Part shown: positions 1 through 5,650 of the stretch, piece after piece
How positions within the stretch are numbered: position 1 is the first letter of the stretch
How the letters are laid out: each line of letters begins with the position of its first letter
DNA from: Gammaproteobacteria bacterium
GTDB taxonomy: Bacteria > Pseudomonadota > Gammaproteobacteria > DAOWEP01
DNA length: 6,056 nt
NCBI GenBank assembly: GCA_030638455.1
Contig: DAOWEP010000204.1
Location: 1 to 6,056, forward strand
Reading direction: 5' to 3'
Program-made: the position numbers and the translations under genes
The notes under the pieces: model-generated
Told to the model about the DNA's origin: nothing
Database searches by the model: none
What the model saw: only the letters and a program-made list of their open reading frames with translations

Positions 1-996
1 AAAAATTCCACGGTATTCCTGATAGGTTGTGGAACCAATACACTTAAGCTCACCATTCGCAAGCATAGGTTTCAGCAAGTTTGACGCATCCATTACACCA
101 CCGGAAGCAGAGCCCGCTCCAATGATGGTATGAATTTCATCGATAAAAAGAATATCGCCTGGCTGTTTGCGAAGCTGTGTCAACACGCCTTTTAAACGCT
201 TTTCAAAATCACCACGATACTTTGTACCGGCTACCAGTGCACCAAGGTCAAGTGAATAGATGGTGCAACCGTTCAGCACTTCCGGGACTTCTTCATCCAC
301 GATCATCTTGGCAAGACCTTCAGCTATAGCTGTTTTACCAACCCCGGCCTCTCCGACCAGAATCGGATTGTTCTTGCGACGTCGACAAAGAATTTGAACC
401 GTACGCTCAATTTCTAACTCACGCCCGATCAAAGGGTCTATCTTGCCAGCACGGGCCATGTCATTCAGATTGACTGCATAGTTTTCCAGTGGACGAGCGC
501 TTGGCTCACTAACCGTTTCTTCTTCGCTGGACGTGGAGATCCCATCATCAATATCATCGCCCTGGACTTTGGAAATGCCGTGTGAAATATAATTAACCAC
601 ATCGAGGCGGTTCACATCCTGCTTATGCAGAAAATATACCGATTGTGATTCCTGCTCACTAAAAATCGCAACCAGAACGTTGGCTCCGGTAACCTCTTTC
701 TTGCCTGATGACTGAACATGTAAAACAGCTCTCTGCAAGACCCTTTGAAAACCCAATGTTGGCTGGGTTTCCCTGGTGTCATTCGCCTCAAGGATCGGGG
801 TGGTTTCATCAAGAAAACTTTCAAGCTCTAACCTTAATACTTCCAGCTCAGCTCCACATGCGCGCAAGACCTCTGCGGCTACCGGGTTATCCACCAGGGC
901 CAAAAGTAAATGCTCAACCGTCATAAACTCATAGCGCTTTTCACGCGCCTTGTTAAAAGCCTGGTTCAGCGTAAATTCGAGTTCCTTACTTAACAT
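1..996 (-). CDS. clpA: ATP-dependent Clp protease ATP-binding subunit ClpA (5' part, runs off left edge)
   Basis: ClpA is the cytoplasmic AAA+ unfoldase that feeds substrates into the ClpP peptidase. The window holds the first 332 codons of a protein that is normally about 750-760 residues; the frame is open to base 1 with no stop. Residues 1 to about 145 are the double Clp N-domain that docks ClpS (MLSKELEFTLNQAF start). After an acidic linker comes AAA+ module D1, with Walker A GEAGVGKT (Lys221) and Walker B LFIDEIHT (Asp286, Glu287), each one residue beyond the E. coli numbering I recall. The visible part ends after the GSTTYQEYRG stretch, before the D1 arginine finger; D2 and the ClpP-binding loop lie outside. 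The start is ATG at 996 with only a weak AGG upstream. It lies 46 bases after clpS, so co-transcription is likely. The truncation is a window artefact, not a broken gene. Confidence 0.97.
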   Translation of the reverse strand, partial: MLSKELEFTLNQAFNKAREKRYEFMTVEHLLLALVDNPVAAEVLRACGAELEVLRLELESFLDETTPILEANDTRETQPTLGFQRVLQRAVLHVQSSGKKEVTGANVLVAIFSEQESQSVYFLHKQDVNRLDVVNYISHGISKVQGDDIDDGISTSSEEETVSEPSARPLENYAVNLNDMARAGKIDPLIGRELEIERTVQILCRRRKNNPILVGEAGVGKTAIAEGLAKMIVDEEVPEVLNGCTIYSLDLGALVAGTKYRGDFEKRLKGVLTQLRKQPGDILFIDEIHTIIGAGSASGGVMDASNLLKPMLANGELKCIGSTTYQEYRGIF

Positions 997-1042
997 AAAA
1001 AATAACCTGCATACTTATTCATAAAAAACTATAATAAAAAAC

Positions 1043-1366
1043 TTAAGCTACCTCCAGCCCACATAACAATGGATGCTGGTGCTTTCTTGAATATTCATTT
1101 ACCTGTGTCACCTTGGTTTCTGCAACATCTTTCGTATATGTACCGCAGATCCCTTTTCCCCTGGTATGCACATGCAACATTATTTGCGTTGCCTTTTCCC
1201 TGTTAAGACTGAAAAACCTCTCCAACACCTCAACTACAAACTCCATTGGCGTAAAGTCATCATTATAGATAACCACCTTATACATCAACGGCCGTTTTAG
1301 CCCAGGCTTTACCTCTTCAAGCGCCAGACTGCCATCAGAAGGGTCATTTTGATTTTCCTCACTCAT
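1043..1366 (-). CDS. clpS: ATP-dependent Clp protease adapter ClpS
   Basis: ClpS is the N-recognin of the bacterial N-end rule. It binds proteins with a bulky N-terminal Leu, Phe, Tyr or Trp, hands them to ClpAP, and blocks SsrA-tagged substrates. The product is 107 residues (E. coli about 106). A flexible, acidic N-terminal tail (about residues 1-22), needed in the family for delivery to ClpA, precedes the folded core. The N-degron pocket is present: Asn35-Asp36 in the YNDDFTPMEFV motif, the gatekeeper Met41, and His67 in the HVHTRGK segment. The C-terminal HPLLCGLE matches the family. It is directly upstream of clpA and divergent from cspD. The ATG at 1366 has no strong Shine-Dalgarno sequence, but the length and the family N-terminus support it. 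Confidence 0.97.
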   Translation of the reverse strand: MSEENQNDPSDGSLALEEVKPGLKRPLMYKVVIYNDDFTPMEFVVEVLERFFSLNREKATQIMLHVHTRGKGICGTYTKDVAETKVTQVNEYSRKHQHPLLCGLEVA

Positions 1367-1578
1367 GACACTAATTCTAACCGAAATCAGTATCTATTTC
1401 CCTTCACCTGATAGCCCCTGCCAACCAAAAGGCCATATAAATTAGACCTTTTCAGAACGTATATATAATCTACTATAGCTCAAAAAAACCGACTGTCCTG
1501 CTTTATAGGTGCATGAATATTGTGGTATTTTTTGATCTATACTAAATCCTGTATGGTTAATTTTTTATACTTGAGTTT

Positions 1579-1599
1579 AGAATTATGATGTGTAATTCT
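1579..1599. repeat. Inverted repeat in the cspD upstream region
   Basis: AGAATTA (1579-1585) and TAATTCT (1593-1599) are perfect 7-base inverted arms around a 7-base centre, 137 bases upstream of the cspD start. In RNA the stem could extend outward through G-U pairs. It could be an operator half-site pair or a leader hairpin. The surrounding AT-rich composition makes chance a real alternative. Confidence 0.35.
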
Positions 1600-1703
1600 G
1601 GATTTGACCGACATTGTGAGTATAAATTCAACTGTTGGAATAAAAATAAAAAGGTACTACCTGGCACTAAATGCCGAGAATCAATACAGTTAAAACAATA
1701 AAA

Positions 1704-1718
1704 GCGTTGTAACGCGTT
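1704..1718. repeat. Nested palindromes just ahead of the cspD ribosome binding site
   Basis: GCGTT (1704-1708) and AACGC (1711-1715) are inverted arms with a 2-base centre. The second arm is also half of the perfect palindrome AACGCGTT (1711-1718), so the two pairings exclude each other. The structure ends five bases before the GGAG at 1723-1726, in a position where a protein or RNA fold could affect translation. No known regulator is recognised. Confidence 0.3.
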
Positions 1719-1722
1719 GAAT

Positions 1723-1726
1723 GGAG
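1723..1726 (+). promoter_or_regulatory. Ribosome binding site of cspD
   Basis: GGAG lies nine bases before the ATG at 1736, which supports that start over any internal methionine. Confidence 0.7.
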
Positions 1727-1735
1727 TAAAAACGA

Positions 1736-1951
1736 ATGTCTATAGGAACTGTTAAATGGTTTAGTAATGCAAAAGGCTATGGGTTTATTTTGTCAGATGA
1801 CGGGGGTGATGATATTTTTGCGCATTTTTCAGCGATTGAAATGGAAGGTTATAAATCGTTAAAAGAGGGGCAAAAAGTGGAGTTTGATATTACCAATGGC
1901 CCTAAAGGCTTACAGGCTGCATCTATTAAAGCTGCAGACCCTACATCCTAA
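1736..1951 (+). CDS. cspD: Cold-shock-domain protein, CspD type
   Basis: This 71-residue protein is a single OB-fold cold-shock domain that binds single-stranded DNA or RNA. RNP1 is KGYGFI (residues 13-18) and RNP2 is DIFAHF (26-31), after the typical GTVKWF start. CspD rather than CspA type is supported by the NAKGYGFI and DIFAHF wording, by the E. coli CspD-like MEGYKSLKEGQ and GPKG segments, and by its place beside clpS-clpA, where cspD sits in E. coli and Pseudomonas. E. coli CspD is 74 residues, is induced in stationary phase rather than by cold, and inhibits replication; that this homologue does the same is inference. It is transcribed away from clpS and towards icd. Confidence 0.93.
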   Translation: MSIGTVKWFSNAKGYGFILSDDGGDDIFAHFSAIEMEGYKSLKEGQKVEFDITNGPKGLQAASIKAADPTS

Positions 1952-2111
1952 ATAATTATTGCGGAATTAGCATTACCTATAGTGGGCTACTTTGATCTGA
2001 TTATTTAGTTACCTACAATAGATTACCTACACGGCCAAAACCATATAGATAACTGAAAGCAGTAACCTTGAAGTAGCAATTGTTTTATTCTGTACTATAT
2101 ATCTGGATTTG

Positions 2112-2142
2112 GGTACAGGGTGTGGCCTGTTGTGCCTTTTTT
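2112..2142 (+). terminator. Candidate rho-independent terminator of cspD
   Basis: GGTAC (2112-2116) pairs with GTGCC (2132-2136, one G-U). AGG (2117-2119) pairs with CCT (2126-2128) above a 3-base bulge, with a 6-base loop. Six T residues follow at once (2137-2142). It is 160 bases after the cspD stop and ends four bases short of the icd stop codon, which fits separation of convergent transcripts. No matching U-tract exists for icd on the minus strand. Confidence 0.4.
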
Positions 2143-2145
2143 CTT

Positions 2146-3423
2146 CTACATATTCTTGATGATTTCTTTACCAAAATCACTACAGCTAACCTGCTTCGCA
2201 CCTTCCATCAAACGCGCAAGATCATAGGTAATTGTCTTGTTTAATATAGCATCGGAAATACCCTTGATAATCAAATCTGCTGCCTCGACCCAACCCAGGT
2301 GCCGCAACAACATTTCTGCAGACAACACCAATGACCCCGGATTTACCTTATCTAGACCAGCATAACCTGGAGCAGTACCATGCGTAGCTTCAAACATGGC
2401 AATTGTATCGGAAAGATTTGCACCGGGTGCTATCCCTATCCCACCTACCTGTGCAGCAAGTGCATCCGAAATATAATCACCATTCAGGTTCAGCGTTGCG
2501 ATTACACTATATTCCTGTGGGCGTAACAGTATTTGCTGCAAAAATGCATCTGCTATTACGTCCTTGATGATAATTTCAGCGCCTGTATTCGGGTTCTTCA
2601 TCCGACACCAGGGGCCATCATCAATAATTTCAGCGCCAAACTCATCACGCGCCAGTTTATATCCAACATCACGGAACGCACCTTCGGTGAATTTCATGAT
2701 ATTGCCCTTGTGTACAAGGGTTACGGAATCGCGGTCATTGTCTATTGCATACTGAATGGCCTTGCGAACCAGTCTTTGAGTACCCTCAGCTGAAACCGGC
2801 TTGATCCCTATGCCGGATGTTTCTGGAAAACGAATCTTGGTAACACCCATTTCTTTTTGCAGAAACTCTATTACCTTTTTTACTTCCGGTGTGCCAGATG
2901 CCCACTCGATACCGGCATAGATGTCTTCTGAATTCTCACGGAAAATGACCATATCGGTTTTTTCCGGCTCTCTAACCGGGCTAGGCGTCCCGGAAAAATA
3001 ACGCACCGGTCTGAGGCACACATATAAGTCAAGTTGCTGTCTCAGGGACACATTCAATGAACGCATGCCCTCACCTATTGGCGTGGTCAACGGTCCCTTG
3101 ATCGAAACCACAAACTCCTTCACCGCCTCCAGTGTTTCTTCTGGCAACCACGCATCCACATCATCCGGCTTGTCCGGTGAACCATATAGGTTAAACGATT
3201 TTTCACCCGCATATATTTCCATCCAGTGAAGCTTCCGCTCTCCGTCATATGCTTTGGCTACAGCAGCGTCCACTACCTTACGCATGACGGGTGTGATATC
3301 AATACCGATACCATCACCTTCAATAAAAGGAATAATGGGATTATTTGGTACATTTAGTGAGTTATCCGCGTTAACGGAAATCTTGCTACCATCAGCAGGT
3401 ACTGTAATCTTGTCGTATGCCAT
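2146..3423 (-). CDS. icd: Isocitrate dehydrogenase, probably NADP-dependent
   Basis: This enzyme of the TCA cycle converts isocitrate to 2-oxoglutarate and CO2. The 425-residue product matches the homodimeric E. coli enzyme (416) nearly throughout; the extra residues are at the N-terminus and in a small insertion near residues 82-88. Substrate residues are present: Ser122 in RSLNVSLRQ (E. coli Ser113, the AceK phosphorylation site), Arg128, Arg138, Tyr169 and Lys239. So are the metal ligands Asp292, Asp316 and Asp320. In the cofactor loop HGTAPGYAG, Gly353 replaces E. coli Lys344, while the equivalents of Tyr345, Val351, Tyr391, Arg395 and Arg292 remain. The ATG at 3423 is chosen because GGAG precedes it by five bases and the product then starts like the family; a TTG five codons upstream would swallow that site. 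It converges on cspD and diverges from nudJ. Confidence 0.97.
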   Translation of the reverse strand: MAYDKITVPADGSKISVNADNSLNVPNNPIIPFIEGDGIGIDITPVMRKVVDAAVAKAYDGERKLHWMEIYAGEKSFNLYGSPDKPDDVDAWLPEETLEAVKEFVVSIKGPLTTPIGEGMRSLNVSLRQQLDLYVCLRPVRYFSGTPSPVREPEKTDMVIFRENSEDIYAGIEWASGTPEVKKVIEFLQKEMGVTKIRFPETSGIGIKPVSAEGTQRLVRKAIQYAIDNDRDSVTLVHKGNIMKFTEGAFRDVGYKLARDEFGAEIIDDGPWCRMKNPNTGAEIIIKDVIADAFLQQILLRPQEYSVIATLNLNGDYISDALAAQVGGIGIAPGANLSDTIAMFEATHGTAPGYAGLDKVNPGSLVLSAEMLLRHLGWVEAADLIIKGISDAILNKTITYDLARLMEGAKQVSCSDFGKEIIKNM

Positions 3424-3428
3424 GAAGA

Positions 3429-3432
3429 CTCC
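3429..3432 (-). promoter_or_regulatory. Ribosome binding site of icd
   Basis: GGAG on the minus strand, five bases before the ATG at 3423. It decides this start against the in-frame TTG at 3438, which lies upstream of the site. Confidence 0.7.
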
Positions 3433-3499
3433 AAACAAATTCAGGTGAATTAAAAGCCCGCTATTCTATCATCTGGACATTAATATTAATAACTCGCTA

Positions 3500-3527
3500 T
3501 TTATCTATAAAATCATTCAGTTATAAT
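3500..3527 (+). promoter_or_regulatory. Candidate sigma70-type promoter of nudJ-mnmA
   Basis: A perfect TATAAT -10 box lies at 3522-3527, about 50 bases before the nudJ start. The best -35 is a weak TTTATC (3500-3505) at 16-base spacing. Transcription would begin near 3534 and leave a leader of roughly 40 bases. The icd promoter must lie in the same AT-rich spacer, but I see no convincing box pair for it. Confidence 0.5.
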
Positions 3528-3576
3528 GAATACTCAAATAAACATTACCTATACACAATCAAAAGTGATTCAATAA

Positions 3577-4023
3577 ATGATCTGGAAACCTCATACCACT
3601 GTCGCGGCCGTCATCGAAAAAGATGGTAAATTTCTGATCGTAGAAGAAGAATCAGATAGTAAAGTCGTTTATAACCAACCAGCCGGTCATCTGGATGAAG
3701 ACGAAAGCCTGATACAAGCCGTGATCCGCGAAACCCTGGAAGAAACAGCCTGGCACTTCAAACCTGAGAACATAATAGGGGTTTATCAATATAAGAGTCC
3801 TGGAAATGGCACAACTTACATTCGCTTTTGTTTCAGTGGACAGTGCAATCAACATGAACCTGATCGCAAGCTGGATGATGGTATAGTGTGTGCCATCTGG
3901 ATGAGTTATGAAGAGCTGGTTAGAGAAAAAGACAAACTTCGCAGCCCGATGGTACTCCATTGTATTGATGATTATCTGGCCGGCAAACAATACCCGCTGG
4001 AACTAATATGGGACATTCAATGA
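3577..4023 (+). CDS. nudJ: Nudix hydrolase, NudJ-type phosphatase
   Basis: The 148-residue protein is a Nudix pyrophosphohydrolase. E. coli NudJ (YmfB, about 153 residues) removes phosphates from nucleoside tri- and diphosphates and hydrolyses the thiamine precursor HMP-PP; the same activity here is inferred. The Nudix box spans residues 37-59: Gly37, Glu43, Arg51-Glu52 and Glu55-Glu56 are in place, but the usual Gly after the second Glu pair is Ala58. Other NudJ hallmarks are the WKPHTTVA start, NQPAGHLD before the box, and LRSPMV with YPLELI near the C-terminus. AAGTGA, eight bases ahead of the ATG, is a fair ribosome binding site. The gene sits 36 bases before mnmA, as in the E. coli nudJ-mnmA-hflD-purB operon. 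An rluE gene, next to nudJ in E. coli, is absent. Confidence 0.92.
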   Translation: MIWKPHTTVAAVIEKDGKFLIVEEESDSKVVYNQPAGHLDEDESLIQAVIRETLEETAWHFKPENIIGVYQYKSPGNGTTYIRFCFSGQCNQHEPDRKLDDGIVCAIWMSYEELVREKDKLRSPMVLHCIDDYLAGKQYPLELIWDIQ

Positions 4024-4059
4024 CTCACCATCCTCTACTAAAGCGTCTACTACAAAACC

Positions 4060-5148
4060 ATGTCCGATATTAAAGGAAAGCACGTAATCGTCGGCATGTC
4101 CGGTGGAGTGGACTCTGCTGTTGCCGCCCTGCTCCTGATACAACAAGGCCACAAGGTAGAAGGGCTGTTCATGAAGAACTGGGAGGAAGATGACACCTCG
4201 GAAATCTGTAGCGCAGAAGAAGACCTGAAAGATGCCAGCGCCGTCTGCGAGCAGTTATCCATACCGTTGCATACAGTAAATTTTTCATCCGAATACTGGG
4301 ACAGGGTATTTGAATATTTTCTGGCCGAGTATAAAGCCGGGCGAACACCAAACCCGGATGTAATGTGTAACAAGGAAATCAAGTTCAAGGCCTTTCTGGA
4401 TTATGCGCTTGGACTGGGCGCTGACTATATTGCCACCGGTCACTATGCACGAATAGACCAGCAGGATAATCGTTACCGTTTATTAAAAGGCATAGATGCA
4501 AACAAGGACCAGACCTATTTCCTGCATACATTGGGACAAAAACAGCTGGAGAAAAGCCTGTTTCCTATTGGTGAACTGGAAAAACCCACAGTACGAAAGA
4601 TTGCAGAAGAAAACAACTTTGCCAACGCTGCTAAAAAAGACAGCACAGGCATCTGTTTTATCGGTGAACGCAACTTCCGTGAATTCCTGCAACGCTACCT
4701 GCCTGCACAACCGGGTGAGATACAGACACCAGAAGGAAAAACAATCGGTACCCACCAAGGACTCATGTACTACACACTTGGCCAGCGTCAGGGACTTGGC
4801 ATAGGTGGTAAAAAAGATGCCGATGAAGAACCCTGGTACGTGGTGGGTAAAAATATGGACAATAATATCCTGCTGGTTGCGCAAGGGCATAACCACCCTA
4901 CGCTGTTTAACAGTAAGCTAACGGCCATTGACCTGTATTGGGTTTCAGGCAAAGCACCCGAAATACCTCTGCAATGCAGAGCAAAGATCCGCTATCGACA
5001 GGAAGACCAGGCATGCACCATTACCCGATTAGAAGATAATACCTGTGATGTAGAGTTCGAAAGCCCGCAACGCGCCATAGCACCAGGACAGTCTGTAGTG
5101 TTTTATTTAGACGATGAATGCCTAGGTGGAGGGGTGATAAATAACTAA
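4060..5148 (+). CDS. mnmA: tRNA-specific 2-thiouridylase MnmA
   Basis: MnmA (TrmU) uses ATP and sulfur relayed from IscS through the Tus proteins to make 2-thiouridine at position 34 of tRNAs for Lys, Glu and Gln. The 362-residue product (E. coli 368) is complete. It has the PP-loop SGGVDS (14-19) that binds ATP, the MKNWEEDD segment (38-45), the catalytic Cys103 in NPDVMCNKEIKF, and the persulfide Cys199 in STGICFIGER. The tRNA-binding GHYAR and DQTYFL segments and the C-terminal beta-barrel ending in CLGGGVI are also present. It follows nudJ by 36 bases and is probably co-transcribed. No Shine-Dalgarno sequence is visible before the ATG, yet the start agrees with the family. The usual next genes, hflD and purB, are missing from the window. 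Confidence 0.98.
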   Translation: MSDIKGKHVIVGMSGGVDSAVAALLLIQQGHKVEGLFMKNWEEDDTSEICSAEEDLKDASAVCEQLSIPLHTVNFSSEYWDRVFEYFLAEYKAGRTPNPDVMCNKEIKFKAFLDYALGLGADYIATGHYARIDQQDNRYRLLKGIDANKDQTYFLHTLGQKQLEKSLFPIGELEKPTVRKIAEENNFANAAKKDSTGICFIGERNFREFLQRYLPAQPGEIQTPEGKTIGTHQGLMYYTLGQRQGLGIGGKKDADEEPWYVVGKNMDNNILLVAQGHNHPTLFNSKLTAIDLYWVSGKAPEIPLQCRAKIRYRQEDQACTITRLEDNTCDVEFESPQRAIAPGQSVVFYLDDECLGGGVINN

Positions 5149-5285
5149 GTCTCAGTTATCAGTAAAATTCAAGTTGCTTCTAATTACCGGAACTAGCCAC
5201 AAGCGGCCTATTACACGATTTCAACTAACTACTGGTTCATACTATTTGCTGACACTCAGGGACGTGCAGCACTGAAGGCAAAAAA

Positions 5286-5336
5286 TGAGGAGAGCATCTA
5301 CTCAATAACCAGATATAATATATGGCTTTCTCCTCA
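5286..5336 (-). repeat. 8-base inverted repeat, possible minus-strand terminator-like hairpin
   Basis: TGAGGAGA (5286-5293) and TCTCCTCA (5329-5336) are perfect inverted arms separated by 35 bases. On the minus strand the second arm is followed by a run of T residues (plus-strand A's at 5280-5285), as in a terminator. The loop is long, however, and no minus-strand gene lies behind it in the window. Confidence 0.35.
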
Positions 5337-5573
5337 GAAGAATAATTTGATGAATATTTCGCTAAAGAATCCGAATACCATACCGATGACCCTATAGACT
5401 GTATTAATATACCCAATTTGGGCTAATCAATTTAACCAGGGTGAAGTCATACTTTATGGTACACGAAGCATCCATAAAACCTTTATTGAACGGCACTCTT
5501 CCGATGGAAACAGTAGGATTCTTGCTGGCATCATCAGGCCGATCCCACACAATCAACCTCCCTCTCCTGTTCT

Positions 5574-5602
5574 TTTACCACACAGAATCGGTGTGGTATT
5601 AC
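5574..5602 (+). promoter_or_regulatory. Candidate promoter with overlapping palindrome upstream of the NIT sensor
   Basis: TACCACAC (5576-5583) and GTGTGGTA (5591-5598) are perfect 8-base inverted arms around 7 bases. The palindrome overlaps a plausible sigma70 layout: TTTACC (5574-5579), 17 bases, then an extended -10 TGG-TATTAC (5594-5602). It lies about 50 bases before the sensor start. There is no U-tract after it on either strand, so an operator is more likely than a terminator. The regulator is unknown. Confidence 0.35.
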
Positions 5603-5635
5603 ACATAAACACAGTAGCTTCAAACGGAAAACTGC

Positions 5636-5643
5636 AGAGAGGA
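5636..5643 (+). promoter_or_regulatory. Ribosome binding site of the NIT sensor gene
   Basis: AGAGAGGA ends seven bases before the ATG at 5651. It is a strong site and the main support for this start in a gene with a divergent N-terminus. Confidence 0.65.
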
Positions 5644-5650
5644 TTTGCTC

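Larger units (their letters stand above)
1367..1735. other. Divergent clpS/cspD intergenic region
   Basis: This 369-base AT-rich spacer must carry the promoters of clpS (minus) and cspD (plus). I find no gene, tRNA or riboswitch in it. No hexamer pair is convincing: TATAGT (1472-1477, minus), TATGAT (1584-1589, plus) and TATAAA (1621-1626, plus) resemble -10 boxes, but none has a good -35 at proper spacing. Two short inverted repeats near cspD are listed separately. AAAAGG (1427-1432) and CCTTTT (1447-1452) could form a weak hairpin in the clpS leader. Confidence 0.6.
5149..5650. other. Intergenic region between mnmA and the NIT sensor gene
   Basis: About 500 bases hold no gene that I recognise. 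I see no clear terminator for mnmA. The region contains an 8-base inverted repeat (5286-5336), a palindrome near 5576-5598, and a plus-strand frame that is open from 5197 to 5658 apart from one TAG at 5395-5397 but lacks a credible start. A short frame from ATG 5322 reads MAFSSEE, meets TAA at 5343-5345, then continues FDEYFAKESEYHTDDP to a TAA at 5424-5426. Either could be the residue of a lost gene. Neither resembles hflD or any family I can name. Confidence 0.5.

Noticed and set aside
708..926. Plus-strand reading frame of 72 codons inside clpA
   Set aside because: It lies antisense to clear ClpA N-domain coding sequence and has no family-like content.
1604..1626. TTGACC (1604-1609) with TATAAA (1621-1626) as the cspD promoter
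   Set aside because: The spacer is only 11 bases, far below the 16-18 needed.
2009..2031. Direct repeat TTACCTACA at 2009-2017 and 2023-2031, with TTACCTATA at 1973-1981, as an iteron or CRISPR-like array
   Set aside because: Only two exact 9-base copies 14 bases apart and one variant; too short and few for an origin iteron or a CRISPR array.
2533..2793. Plus-strand reading frame of 86 codons inside icd
   Set aside because: Antisense shadow of a highly conserved part of Icd.
3424..3438. In-frame TTG at 3438 as a longer start of icd
   Set aside because: It would place the GGAG ribosome binding site inside the coding region and add five residues (MFGVF) with no family match; the ATG at 3423 is better.
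4050..4388. Minus-strand reading frame of 112 codons over the mnmA start
   Set aside because: Shadow of the conserved PP-loop region; no independent support.
5538..5545. GCCGATCC as a FliA (sigma28) -10 box for the sensor gene
   Set aside because: No TAAA-like -35 at about 15 bases upstream, and the last bases of the box differ from GCCGATAA.
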